In this document: in pieces, positions 48,840-61,140 of the stretch
How the letters are laid out: every line of letters begins with the position of its first letter
Numbering within the stretch: the first letter of the stretch is position 1
Source of the DNA: Eleginops maclovinus
Lineage: Eukaryota; Chordata; Actinopteri; Perciformes; Eleginopidae
Assembly: GCF_036324505.1 (NCBI RefSeq)
Contig: NC_086361.1
Coordinates: 2,420,916-2,484,915, forward strand
Direction of reading: 5' to 3'
DNA length: 64,000 nucleotides
Made by a program: the position numbers and the translations under genes
Notes under the pieces: model-generated
Told to the model about the DNA's origin: nothing
Database searches by the model: none
What the model saw: the letters and a program-made list of their open reading frames with translations, nothing else

Positions 48840-51396
48840 GTCACTCATCCTTGTCTTTAGCCTTCATCTGGCATATTTATTATTATGGTACTTTACAGTT
48901 TGTACAGATTACGAATACGACACCCTCTGTCCTTAGACCCCCACATCGGATAAGGAAAAACTTCCCACAAAACCCCACAGTTAATGGGGGAAAAAATGGA
49001 AGAAACCTCAGGGAGAGCAAGCGAGGAGGGATCCCTCTCCCAGGATGGACAGAAGTGCAATAGATGTCGTGTGTAAATTAAAGACACATTACATTTACAA
49101 CATAGGTAATCGAAATGCTAGAAAACATCATGCGTCTATTCAATAAATAATGAAGATCGAGCCAGGTGGATGTCAACAATCCTCTGGCTGCCATCAAAGC
49201 AGTAGTAAGGGGAGCGTCAGGCAGGACCACAGCAACAGTCACCACTCAGGATGCAGGAGACTCCTTCAATGCTGCAGTCTGCCAAGTGATAGAAAGAAAA
49301 AATACAAGGAAGCTGGGTTAGTGGCATACTTATTTGGGACATGAGTATTCAGGTACAGAGAAAGAAAAGAGATACTATATTTACAACACAGGTAGTCCAA
49401 ACCCTGGAAAACATCCTGTGTCAATATTGAAGAAGATGAGGATGGATCCAGGTGGATGTTGACAGTCCTCTGGCTGCCATCAAAGAAGCATTAAGGTGAG
49501 CGTCAGGCAGGAACACAGCAACAGGGACAGCCACGACTCAGGATGCAGGAGACGCCTTCAATGCTGCCAACATACCAAGTAACAGACACAAAGAACTACA
49601 AGGAAGCTGGGTTAGTGGCATACTTATTTGGGACACGAGTATTCAGGTACAGAGAAAGAAAAGAGATACTATATTTACATCATAAGTAGTCCAAACCCTG
49701 GAAAACATCCTGTGTCAATATTGAAGAAGATGAAGATGGATCCACGTGGATGTCGACAGTCCTCTGGCTGCCATCAAAGAAGCATTAAGGTGAGCGTCAG
49801 GCAGGAACACAGCAACAGGGACAGCCACGACTCAGGATGCAGGAGACGCCTTCAATGCTGCCAACATACAAAGTGACAGACAAAAAACTACAAGGAAGCT
49901 GGGTTAGTAGCAGCTAGTTGCAGAGTAAAACCATTGAGATGTAAATCCCATAGATAAGCATATCCGAGAAGTGTTTTCTGTTACCAGAGACACTTCTTTA
50001 GATACAGAACCTTATAGTTTGAAGCAGCATGGGACAAAGACAGTTGCAGTAACATTTTATCCCATTGACAAAACAAAGAAGTTTGTCCAAATGCTTGAAA
50101 ATATCCTGTGCCTACCTAGACGAGGATGAAGATCGATCCAGGTGGATGTCAACAATCCTCTGGCTGCCATCAAAGAACTAGTAAGGCGAGCGTCAGGCAG
50201 GAACACCGCAACAGGGACAGCCATGACTCAGGAGATGCTTTCTGTGGGACCAGCTTCCAAGTGACCAACACAAAAAACTCCTAGGAAGATTGGTTAGTTG
50301 CATACATATTTGGGACGAGGGGAATACAGGTATAATATAGGATGGTACCTGCCCATCAAGGGATTTGTAGGCGAGAACGTGTGTCTAGGGAGTGTTTTGC
50401 GTGTCGTGTGTTGCTTTCAAGTTAGAAGCAGCATAGGAAACAGCCAGGTGCAGAGAAAAAACATTGAAAAGTTAAGCGTATCCTAGAAGTGTTTTCTGTT
50501 ACCACAGACACACTTCTTTAGATACAGAACCTTCATGTTTGAAGCAGCATGGGAAAAAGACAGTTGCAGTAACACTTGATCCCATTGTTCTGTCAGACAC
50601 TGGGAACCACCAATAACACTGCATTTGTGGAACACAACGCCCTACTGTCCCACTAGGCTATAACCAGCTCTTTAATATCGGATGGTGCCTGCCCATTAAG
50701 GGATTTGTAGGCGAGAAGGTGTGTGCGCGTGTGTCCCTTCAAGCTAGAAGCAGCCAGTTGCAGAGCAAAACCATTGAGATGTACATCCCATAGATAAGCG
50801 TATCCGAGAAGTGTTTTCTGTTACCACATTAACACTTTTTATAGATACCGGCAAGTTTGAAGCAGCATGGGAAAAAGACAGTTGCCGTAACACTAAATCC
50901 CATTGTACTTTCAGAGACTCTGGGAACAACCAATATCCCTGAATTTGTGGAACACCAAGTGCTACTGTCCCACTAGGCTATAACCAGCTCTTTAATATCG
51001 GATGGCGTGTGTCCACTAAGGAATTTGTAGGCGAGAAGTGTGTGTAGGGTGTGTTTTGCGTGTCGTGTGTTGCTTTCAAGTTAGAAGCAGCATAGGAAAC
51101 AGCCAGGTGCAGAGAAAAAACATTGGAAAGACACATCCCATAGTAAAGCGTATCCTAGAAGTGTTTTCTGTTACCACAGACACACTTCTTTAGATACAGA
51201 ACCTTCAAGTTTGAAGCAGCATGGGAAAAAGGCAATTGCAGTAACACTTGATCCCATTGTACTTTCAGAGACTCTAGGAACAACCAACAACACTGCATTT
51301 GTGGAACACAACGCCATACTGTCCCACTAGGCTATAACCAGCTCCTTAATATCGGATGGTGCCTGTCCATTATGGATTTGTAGGCGAGAAGGGTGG

Positions 51397-51428
<32 letters not shown>

Positions 51429-53160
51429 TCAAGCTAGAAGCAGCGTAGGAAACAGCCAGTTGCAGCGCAAAACCATTGCGATGTAGATCCCATAGATAAG
51501 CGTATCCGAGAAGTGTTTTCTGTTCCCACATTCACACTTTTTATAGATACCGTCAAGTTTGAAGCAGCATAAGAAAAAGACAGTTGCAGTGACACTAAAT
51601 CCCATTGTACTTTCAGAGACTCTGGGAACAACCAATATCCCTGAATTTGTGGAACACAAAGCACTACTGTCCCACTAGGCTATAACCAGCTCTTTAATAT
51701 CGGATGGTGCGTGTCCATTAAGGAATTTGTACACTGAAAAAAGTAGCACAGTACTACAAAGTTACCTCTGGGATGATACAGTTTGTACAGATAAGGAATA
51801 AGTCACCCTCTGTCCTTGGGCCCCCACATTGGACAAAATAGGCAGGCAGGCCGCCGTACAATAGATGTCATGTGTCTATTTCGAAGACGATGAAGATAGA
51901 TCCAGGTGGATGTCGACAATCCTCTGGCTGCCATCAAAGAAGCAGTAAGGTGAGCGTCAGGCAGGAACACGGCAACAGGGACAGCCTCGACTCAGGAGAC
52001 GCCTTCAATGCTGACAAACTACCAAGTGACAGACACGAAAAACTGCAAGGAAGCTGGGTTAGTAGCAGCGCAAGAAACAGCCAGTTGCAGAAAAAAGCAT
52101 TAAAGATATACATCCCACAGTTAAGTGTATCGAGAAAGTATTCTCTAGAAAATATATTGTGCGTATTTAGAAGACGATCAACTTCAACGGGGACACCAAA
52201 AAGGTAGCAGACACATTTAACATATTAGAGTATTCAGGTACAGAGAAAGAAAAGAGATACTATATTTACAACATAGGTAGTCCAAACGCTGGAAAACAGT
52301 CTGTGTCAATATTGAAGAAGATGAAGATAGATCCAGGTGGTTGTCGACAATCCTCTGGCTGCCATCAAAGAAGCAGTAAGGTGAGCGTCAGGCAGGAACA
52401 CAGCAACAGGGACAGCCACGACTCAGGATGCAGGAGACGCCTTCAATGCTGACAACATACCAAGTGACAGACACAAAAAACTACAAGGAAGCTGGGTTAG
52501 TAGCAGCGTAAGAAACAGCCAGTTGCAGAGTAAAACCACTGAGATGTAAATCCCATAGATAAGCGTATCCTAGAAGTGTTTTCTGTTACCAGAGACACTT
52601 CTTTAGATAGAGAACCTTATAGTTTGAAGCAGCATGGGACAAAGACAGTTGCAGTAACACTTTATCCCATTGTACTTTCAGAGACTCTTGGAACAACCAA
52701 CAATGCTGCATTTGTGGAACACAACGCCTTAGTGGGACAGTAGGGTATAACCAGCTCTTTAAGATCAGATGGTGCCTGCCCATTAAGGGATTTGTAGGCG
52801 AGAAGTTGTGTGTAGTGTGTGTTTGGTGTGTTGCCCTTCAAGTTAGAAGCAGCGTAGGAAACAGCCAGTTGCAGAGAAAAAATATATACATCCCACAGAT
52901 AAGCGTATCCGAGAAGTGTTTTCTGTTACCACAGACACACTAATTTAGATACAGAACCTTCAAGTTTGAAGCAGCATGGGAAAAAGACAGTTGCAGTAAC
53001 ACTTGATCCCATTGTACTTTCAGAGAGTCTTGGAACAACCAACAACGCTGCATTTGTGGAACACAACGCCTTAGTGGGACAGTAGGGTATAACCAGCGCT
53101 TTAAGATCGGACAGTGTCTGCCCATTAAGGGATTTGTAGGCGAGAAGTTGTGTGTAGGGT
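48840..53160 (+). repeat. Degenerate module array (copy B)
   Basis: Module A anchors lie near 49167, 49455, 49748, 50144, 51909 and 52336. Module B anchors lie near 49970, 50489, 50811, 51163, 51511, 52575 and 52915. Copy B therefore has one more A and one more B unit than copy A, in a different order after 50811. A (GT)n run at about 51393-51424 occurs only here. The first four A and B units match copy A in order, which places the change in the later half. Confidence 0.8.
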
Positions 53161-54872
53161 GTGCAAGTTATGCAAAAGAGACATTACCACATTCACATAT
53201 GTATACTGTCGAGGGTCAGAGGTCAAGGGCTGATAAGTCGCTGTGACCTCTGGAGGTAGACTCTGTTCTGAGGGCAGATAAACATGACATAATTAAATTA
53301 ATGTATACAAGCAACAGAGCGCTCTGACAATTAGCCAACAAAAGAACAACATTTCTCTCAGAAGCGTGGAGTGAGACATGGCTGCTGTACGAGTCCAATT
53401 CTATTTAATATCTTTAGCCACTAACCTAGAGAAATCTGAAGCACCTGGCCTCACTCTAAATAACATGAAATCAAACTCCTGAACTAGTCAGAGGACCTTC
53501 TTTTTGCAGTTTCCTACAGGACTAAGATAACAGCAGAATCTGGACCTGCGGCACAAGTACTGCTAGACCTGGGCCCAGGCAGTAAACATGAAAAGACTAA
53601 AAATCTATCTATCTATGATATGCCTGTTCCCCATAAAAAGGCTCTGAGTTCCCGTTCAGTTTGTGTAAGCCCCTCTCCTATCAACAGAAAGCCCTGTACT
53701 GCCAGGAGCTGAGCAAAGAAAGAGTCTCCCTCACTCAGCTGGTCCTGACATTATATCAATCAGTCAACCAAATGATAAAACATCAGAAAAACTGCATTAC
53801 CAATTGGATCACACAAACAAAAGCACAAAGCAAAATGCAGTGCTATCTGGCCCTATAGAGACAGTTCTGTGGGGCAGATTAGGCAGTTATAGGCAGATTA
53901 CCTACACACAGTGACCGTCAGTGAACACACAACTATACCATGAGCAAGTACACTTAGTGAGCACAGATCTAAAAACAAACATGCTGACCAATCCCAAACA
54001 TCCCAAAAATAAATAAAACGCTTTTTCTTGAAGGGAACCATTGCTAAGCTAACTTCCAATAAAAAAAACACAACATAACTTCACCACTCTGAGAAATACA
54101 TCCAATTAGCAGCTCACCTTCAGTTTTGGAGGGAATGGCGTCCATCTTCCTCCTCAGTCTTTCCACACAACCAGAACGCCAAACATTTCCCTTCGATTTT
54201 GAACACTAGGCCACGCCCCCGGGAGCAGCTCACCTGATCTAGTGGGAGGAGCCAAGCACCCCATCCATTCTTCTTCACTGGATTAATGGCGGGTTGCAAA
54301 CAACTTAAAGGTGCATACCGCCACCTGCTGTACAAGACTGGCATCATCATCATTTCATCATCATTCATCTCCTGAAAAATCATTTCATCACTCTATGATA
54401 CCAGGACTTTGTGGGTGGCAGTGGGTCAGTCTGTATGGGCATGGACTAAGCTCCGAAGGGCCACTGGTTCATGTCCCGATGAATTCTCCTGCATGCAACT
54501 ATTCACATCAGTTTTATTCTATTTAAATGTTAAGTATAGCAGATGTTGCTCTTTAGGTTTGCCATTGTTATTTTATATATGGATGTGGATGGAAAAATGA
54601 ATGTAGAAGAGGTGTATACATAATAAGAAATACAAAATATAGATATAGAAATATGAAGAGGAATGAAATTAATGTAAAAACAAAATGAGAAGTAATAAAT
54701 ACATATACAAATATAGAAATATTGTTTCTGTAGCTGAAAGTAGGCTGAACAGCACTGATTACACATATTTACAAATTGACTAAAACATGAAAAGTAAAAA
54801 CACGTTTAAAAATCTAATAACATGTTTTTTAAATACGTATTTTTTAATAAATTTACAAAGATATTAATTCAA
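53161..54872. other. Single-copy spacer of the duplication (copy B)
   Basis: It matches 9131-9475 and 10130-11404, with about 115 bases at 53489-53604 that copy A lost or replaced at its hAT insertion. A candidate 28-nt exon recurs at 54145-54118 on the minus strand. Nothing else is recognisable. Confidence 0.5.
54118..54145 (-). other. Possible first coding exon, copy B
   Basis: It has the same ATG, nine codons and GTGAGC donor as 10674-10647, without a change. Conservation here may simply reflect a recent duplication. Confidence 0.15.
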
Positions 54873-56422
54873 ATAGGTCCATCCATCCATCCATCCATCT
54901 TCTCCTGCTTATCCGTCAGGGTCGCGGAGGTAACAGCTCAGGCAGAGAGCCCCAAACTTCTCTTTCCCTGGCCACATAAACCAGCTCTGACTGGGGGATT
55001 CGCAGGCGCTCCCAGGCCAGCAAAGAGATATAGTCCCTCCACCTGGTCCTAGGTCTACACCTCGGTCTCTTCCCAGCTGGACGTGCCTGGAACACCTTCC
55101 TAGGGAGGCGCCCAGGTGGCATCCTCACTAGGTGCCCGAACCACCTCAATTGGCTCCTTTCAACGCGAAGGAGCAGCGGTTCTACTCCGAGTCCCTCCCG
55201 GATGACTGAACTTCTCACCTTATCCCTAAGGGAGATGCCAGCCGCCCTGCGGAGAAATCCCATTTCGGCCGCTTGTATCCGCAATCTCATTCTTTCGGTC
55301 ATGACCCATCCTTCATGACCATAGGTGAGGGTAGGAACGAAAATGGCCCGGTAGACAGAGAGCTTTGCCTTCTGGCTCAGCTCTCTTTCGTCACAATGGG
55401 GCGGTAAAGCGACTGCAGTACCGCTCCCGCTGCTCCGATTCTCCGGCCCATCTCACGCTCCATTGTTCCCTCACTCGAGAACAAGACCCCGAGATACTTG
55501 AACTCCTTCACTTGGGGTAAGGCCTCATTCCCTACCTGGAGTGGACAGTCCATCGGTTTCCTGCTGAGAACCATGGCCTCAGATTTGGAGGTGCTGATCC
55601 TCATCCCAGCCGCTTCACACTTGGCCGCAAACCGATCCAGTGAGTGCTGAAGGTCACAGACCGATGAAGCCATTAGGACCACATCATCTGCAAAAAGCAG
55701 AGGTGCAATCCTTAGCCCACCGAACTGCAGACCCCCACGACAACGCCTCAAAATCCTGTCCATGAATAACACAAACAAGATTGGTGACAAAGCGCAGCCC
55801 TGGCGGAGGCCAACCCTCACCGGAAATCGGTCCGACGTGCTGCCGAGCACCCGGACACAGCTCTCGCTTTGGGAGTACAGAGATAGGATGGCCCTGAGTA
55901 GAGACCCCCTCACCCCATACTCCCGCAGCACCTCCCACAGTATCTCCCTGGGAACCCGGTCATACGCCTTCTCCAAATCCACAAAGCACATGTAGACTGG
56001 ATGAGCGTACTCCCAGGCCCCCTCCAGGATCCTTGCGAGAGTAAAAAGCTGGTCCGTCGTTCCACGACCAGAACGAAAACCGCATTGTTCCTCCTCAATC
56101 TGAGGTTCGACAATCGGCGGACCCTCCTTTCCAGCATCTTAGAGTAAACTTTCCCGGGAGGCTGAGTAATGTGATACCTCTGTAATTGGCACACACCCTC
56201 TGATCCCCCTTTTTAAAAAGGGGAACCACCACCCCGGTCTGCCACTCCTTCGGTACTGTTTCCGACTTCCACGCAATGTTGATGAGACATGTCAACCATG
56301 ACAGTCCCTCAACACCCAGAGCCTTCAGCATTTCTGGGCGGATCTCATCCAGTAGTACCCAGGGAAAAAATATCCCGGAAGGCCTCCTTCTTCAGTCGGA
56401 CGGCTTCCCTGACCACCTTTGT
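54873..56422 (-). mobile_element. Rex3: Rex3 LINE, copy B (truncated, internally deleted)
   Basis: The GATG-repeat 3' end is at 54879-54898 (minus strand). ORF pieces include ERMRLRIQAAEMGFLRRAAG, MCFVDLEKAYDRVPREILWE, GLRQGCALSPILFVLFMDRI and LLFADDVVLMASSVCDL in one frame, and LTCLINIAWKSETVPKEWQT in another. The frame 55377-55991 is open through FVDLEKAYDRVP, GLRQGCALS and FADD, which are split in copy A. A frameshift near 56150 and the deletion at 56352 still disable it. It ends at 56422 against a hAT fragment. Confidence 0.85.
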
Positions 56423-56620
56423 GTGCTCACCTGAGGTAATCATTAACAATGTGTGCCCCACTAAGGTGACATAGGTCAGTTCATAGGGGGCCCCTGAAGC
56501 ACTCCATATGTTGTTTTTCACTCTCCTATCACCCAACCATCCCCAAGCTATGACCTCAGAAAGTATCTACCTTTATATATACCCAGAATTAATACACCAC
56601 ACTACTTTCCCCAAACCCAA
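56423..56620 (+). pseudogene. 5' fragment of SCAND3-like hAT
   Basis: It corresponds to the reverse complement of 2800-3012: GTGTGCTCACCTGAGGTAAT, AACAATGTGTGCCCC, ACATAGGTCAGTTCATAGGG, then SYDLRKYLPLYI coding sequence. It stops before the BED finger. Confidence 0.65.
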
Positions 56621-56804
56621 AGATTGTAAGTATGTTGACATGGACTGCGCTATCTCTCTTTGCACCTGTGTGCATCTGTGTGCGTAACGTGTGTGGTATG
56701 ACATCCAATCAAATTAGATCCACGTTGTTTTGATCGGACAGCATCCAACCAATCAAAGTATTGGACAACCAATGAGGCGGAACAAACTATAAGGCGCCAA
56801 GTAG

Positions 56805-56962
56805 GCAACAACGATACCACGGGTAGTTTCGTTTGGATTTAAAAACGTTGAGGTGGTCAACAAAAAAAGAACTGCAGTCTGTAAAACATGCGGGACGAAT
56901 ATAACAGACGGAGACGTGACAACTTCCAACTTCGTTCGACATTTGAAGTTGCACAAAGAACG
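56805..56962 (+). pseudogene. BED-finger exon of a hAT-Ac-type transposase
   Basis: The frame encodes GFKNVEVVNKKRTAVCKTCG and then SNFVRHLKLHKER, a complete BED zinc finger (Cys-x2-Cys, His-x3-His), and ends at a GTAAGT donor (56963). No ATG lies between the upstream in-frame TAG (56802-56804) and the finger, so the start codon is lost or in an unseen upstream exon. It would supply DNA binding for the transposase at 58423-60325. Confidence 0.75.
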
Positions 56963-57087
56963 GTAAGTTTTGAATGAAAGTCAACACTAGCTTATCGGCT
57001 AATTGCTAGCTAGCTACATATCAAAGAGACTGTAAACTTCACCTTGGCTTACGAACACGCTAAACGGTATCTCCTGTGGGTTCATTA

Positions 57088-57654
57088 ATGGACAAGTTCA
57101 CTATTTTGCACTTTGAGCCCCCTTTCTGGGTCGTCTTGGATGAAATAGAAATGTCGACGATTGGTCCAGTCTCCAGCTTTTGGCTAATTTGGAATCACCC
57201 CCTGCTTCAGAATGGTTGGCTACAGGCATTCATAACATTGTCCTTAAAACTACCCTAAACATTCGTTTTCAAGGATGAGCAATCCACCGAGTGGTAAGTG
57301 GTGTTCGTAGTTGTTTTAAAAAAATATATTGGTGAAATATTTGGTTTCCATCCGTGTTATGAGAAGGCTATTAACTTCCGCTTGATATTTGGAATACAAC
57401 ATGGCAAATTAAACACAACAGAAACTGTATTTCACTAAGACACTCGTTTTCGAACATCGCCACTAACCAGTGAGCACTCGGTGAGTTGCACATCTTTGAA
57501 AACGAACGTTTAAGGTTGATTTAAGGACTGCTTTATGAATGCCCGTACATGAAGCATGGGGGACCAATCGTTAAAATGTCAGTGTCAAACACACCATTTC
57601 ATCCTAGACCAACCAGAAATGGGGTTCAAAGTGCAAAATAGTGAACTTACCCAT
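57088..57654. mobile_element. Foldback element with ~200-bp inverted arms
   Basis: The left arm starts ATGGACAAGTTCACTATTTT at 57088. The right arm, read inward from 57654, starts ATGGGTAAGTTCACTATTTT. Similarity continues for about 200 bases each (TTTGCACTTTGA, GGATGAAAT, GGCATTCATAA, CGTTCGTTTTCAA, CACCGAGTG), with a loop of about 140 bases. No ORF is present. It lies in the first intron of the BED-hAT gene. It is a MITE or foldback element of unknown superfamily; I see no clear target duplication. Confidence 0.8.
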
Positions 57655-57850
57655 ACTCATATTGTAAAAGGATAGTTTAGGATTTTTTGAAGCGAGATTG
57701 TATGTACTTAGCAGCTAGTCAGTGGATCATACACAGTAGACTGCTGCCAGCAGCAAAACTAAAGCAAGCCTAGTCAAATCAAGGTCAGTTTAATGTACTT
57801 TATATTATAAATGTGTGTACCATTTTAGCTTGCTGCCAGACGATTTTTTT

Positions 57851-58164
57851 CCGATAGGAAAACTAAGTATATCTCACTCTCTCCAGCACACCAGATTGCA
57901 TTGACAAAAATGGCTATTTTACTTTGCAGCACAAAGGAGTTGCTAGTCTACTGCTGCCTCATTGAGGTCGTTTATGTAATTTAGGTAAATCACAACAAAG
58001 CTGAACTATCAACGAAGACATAGAATAGCACAATTAAACTTAATTATTGAGCCAGCAGTAGACCAGCAATTTCTGTGTGATGCAGGTAAAATAGCTGTTT
58101 TTGCCAACGGAATCAGGTGTGCTGGAGAGAGTGAATTAACAAGCATACTTCAGTTTCCTGTCGG
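57851..58164. mobile_element. Second foldback element with ~105-bp inverted arms
   Basis: CCGATAGGAAAACTAAGTAT (57851) pairs with the reverse complement ending at 58164 (CCGACAGGAAACTGAAGTAT). Both arms carry ACTCTCTCCAGCACACC, AATGGCTATTTTAC-like sequence and CTACTGCTG, separated by a loop of about 96 bases. No ORF. It lies 200 bases from the previous foldback, in the same intron. Confidence 0.75.
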
Positions 58165-58422
58165 AAAGGGCTGCTTAATGGCAAGGTAAAGCAGGTAAAA
58201 TATAAATTAATATAGTAAGTGTACACTGAAATTGGAAATGTATTTTATCAATGTAATGTTAAAACAAACACAATCTTACAGTATACTATACAATTCATAA
58301 TAATACAAAAATAATATTAACACAATGTTAGCATTGATATATGAGGAGATAGTTTCAAATGCAATTTATGTGTGGCTATAAGGGACTTTCTGACATCTGT
58401 TTTATATGCTTACCTGTTACAG

Positions 58423-60325
58423 ACTTTAAGAATACCAGATGAGTAGAAGCTCCATAGATGAACCACAACAGCCTTCAATCTCACAATTCTTGGACAGTCT
58501 TGTAGCGCATTACAGCATGAGTCATCCACAGCAGGAGGCTATCACCAAAGCAATACTGTCCGACTTGATTATTGATTGCAACCTTCCCCTGTCTATTGTG
58601 GAACACAAGAGTTTTCGGCACTTTCTGACAGTAATTGACAGTAAGTACAGCCCAGTGTGTCACAGAACGTTGACATCAAAAACAGAGAGCCTCGCTGGGG
58701 AGAGACGTTCAAGATTAAAAACTCAATTGAGCAACACTGAGCATGTATCAGTCACTGTGGACATTTGGTCTGACCGAAAGATGAGGGGATTCGTTGGTGT
58801 AGAGACAGCTAAAGAGAGGATACAGCTAAATACAAATCTCTTGGCCTGCAATCGCTTCAAAGGCTCACACACAGCTGAACGAATCTGTGACCAATTTGAG
58901 TCAATATGCGATGAATACAACATCAAAGATAAATTGGACTACATTATTAGTGATAATGCTGCTAACATGCGAAAGGCATTCACTGTGTGCTTCCCCAGTG
59001 AACAAGAGGATGATGACGGAGATCATCTTGATGACCCTGGTCTCTGGTGTGACTTAACCCTGGAAGAACAGCAAACGGTAGATGCTGCTATGGCAAAGAA
59101 ACAGCGCCTGCAGTGTTTTGCGCATACTCTTCAGCTGGTGGTGGGAGACGGTTTGAAAGAAACAAAAGTGGCATGTCCTTCTCCTTCCAAGTTATCAAAA
59201 CTTAGCTCATTGCTGCACACAAGCACAACATTCAGAGATGTGTTTGATAGTGAATTTGGGGAACAGAAAGGCATCCCTGCTGCAGTCAACACAAGATGGA
59301 ACTCAACACTGAGGCAAGTAAAGGCAGTTCTCCAGTGTGATCATCTAAAGCTCTGTGCCATTCTAGAAAAGGCTGGGCATAAGGAGTTGTCATTCACACC
59401 ACGAGAGTGGAATCTGTTGAAGGAGTTGGTGGACATCTTGAAGCCGTTTGGAGAAGCAACTGATTTGACACAGGGAGAGAAGGTCGTCACAATCAGTGCA
59501 GTTGTTCCATCCGTCTTGTCCCTCAATCATCACCTTGAGAAGCTGAAGCCTGAAGTTCGTTTCCTGAGCGGCCGGGTCGGAAGTTTCCAGGCATCCCTAA
59601 CCCATTTCTTGGGATCTTCATTAACATGAAAATGGCCGGGACTCAAGATGGGATCACTGCCTCCTTTTCAGACCCAGTCTACCTCAAAGCAGCCGCCTTG
59701 GATCCAGCCTTTTCTCTGCTGTGGGTGGAGCACCATGTACTGGTCAATCGTGACATCAAGGCAGAGGTGGCACAACAAGTTAAAGGTAAATGTTATTGAC
59801 TTCAATGCAACTTTTTTTCTCTCAGTCTGATCTTATTGACAGCATCAATAATTGCATTGTTCAGTCTAACACTGTATCACCAACACCAATGGTAATAAGG
59901 GCTCTTTTGTTTCTGCTGTTGTTAAATGTTTTTCCAGAATTGATCCTGCAAGATGCTGCAGAGACTGAGCAGCCTGTGCCTCTGGTTGATGACGAACAGC
60001 AAGAGGACCTTGGACCAGGAGAAGGGCTGTTTGCTGCATACCATAAGAGGCAGAAGAAGGATGTTTGGAGCACTCCAGCACTACAGCTAAGTCACTACCT
60101 AGACACTGCCGAAGGACAGAACGCCCTTTTGTTCTGGGCACTGAACATGAAGTCTCTTCCTTCACTCTTCCGAGTGGCCACCAGAGTCTTGGCAGTGCCT
60201 GCCTCTATAGTGCTCCAGTGGAGCGAGTTTTCAGCCATGGTGGCATCATACTACGTCCCCATCGTGCACAAATGACTGACAGACTTTTGGCTAATTTGAT
60301 CTTTTGCAAATGCAATGCAGCATAG
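58423..60325 (+). pseudogene. hAT-Ac-type transposase, exons 2-3, with four lesions
   Basis: Exon 2 follows the acceptor ACCTGTTACAG (58422). It is open from ATG 58439, with the first Asp in [11 protein letters not shown] (residue 108), the second in [11 protein letters not shown] (172), [11 protein letters not shown] (226-229) and [11 protein letters not shown]. Lesions are as follows. A TAA lies at 58427-58429 just inside exon 2. A 1-base loss near 59613 breaks [11 protein letters not shown] 2-base insertion near 60214 separates VPAS from SAPVERVFSHGG, the dimerisation block with the conserved Glu. The gene also lacks a start codon at exon 1. An intron (59786-59937, GTAAAT...TTTCCAG) separates exons 2 and 3. 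The stop is at 60323-60325. It is a relatively young pseudogene or a transposase fossil with its core preserved. Confidence 0.85.
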
Positions 60326-60396
60326 GGCCCTGACATAGAAAAGCACAACTCTGTTCATTGTCATGTTCATGAGACTTCACATCTAGTCCCATTCCA

Positions 60397-60397
<1 letters not shown>

Positions 60398-60462
<65 letters not shown>
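60398..60462. repeat. (CA)n microsatellite
   Basis: About 32 CA units just beyond the hAT pseudogene. 60463-60890 holds no other feature. Confidence 0.97.
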
Positions 60463-60469
<7 letters not shown>

Positions 60470-60924
60470 GGGAGTGAGGATATCTTGTATAAAGTGGTGA
60501 CATGTTTGAAAAGGTTAAGGTTACACTTAGGTTTTGAAATGAGTTAAAAAGACTGAAAATATTTTGTACAAAGTGGTAACACATTTGGAAAAGTTACATT
60601 CAACTGTTTTTGTGATCCTCCAAATACCTGTTTGAAGGTGGAGACATGTTTTTTTAGTTCAAGGCTATATTTAAGTTTTATGGTGAAGAGTGTTTGCAAA
60701 ATGAGGATATTTTGAGACAGTTATAGTGCAATAAGCAATGGAAATACAATGTCAGCACTTTCTGTGGAAATTACATTTGCCTTTGTTTATTTCAGATGTG
60801 TTTGAACAATGTTCTTGGTTTGATAAATATATACAGATCTTAAAAGCATACATGATTTGTGTAAATATTATTTCTCCGTTGTTAAAAGGACTCGAAAGGA
60901 CTTGAAACTCAAACAGTAGGACTT

Positions 60925-61089
60925 GGGACTTGACTTGAGACTTGTCGGTCTTGGATTGGGACTTGACTCGGGACTTGTCGGTCTTGGATTGGGACTTGAC
61001 TCGGGACTTGTCGGTCTTGGATTGGGACTTGACTCGGGACTTGTCGGTCTTGACTTGGGACTTGACTCGGGACTTGCTTGTCTTGACTC
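60925..61089. repeat. 33-bp minisatellite, five units
   Basis: Units of GGGACTTGACTCGGGACTTG followed by TCGGTCTTGGATT start at 60925, 60958, 60991, 61024 and 61057. The first and last are diverged. Each unit contains the shorter internal repeat GGGACTTG. Leucine/glycine-rich translations of it are not a protein. Confidence 0.95.
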
Positions 61090-61140
61090 GGGACTTGAAA
61101 GCAAAGAATTGAGACTAACTTGTGACTTGCAAAACAACAT

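Larger units (their letters stand above)
47533..56352 (+). repeat. Segmental duplication, copy B
   Basis: Same-orientation partner of 4858-12888. It lacks the hAT at 9476-10122, has more array modules, and ends within Rex3 where a deletion of about 390 bases joins GATCTCATCCA to GTAGTACCCAGGG. The copies start 42.7 kb apart. Confidence 0.9.

Noticed and set aside
2800..56620. A 54-kb giant transposon bounded by the inverted copies at 2800-3012 and 56423-56620
   Set aside because: Those sequences are the 5' region of a dispersed hAT family, contain coding sequence, and do not end at matching terminal bases or target duplications.
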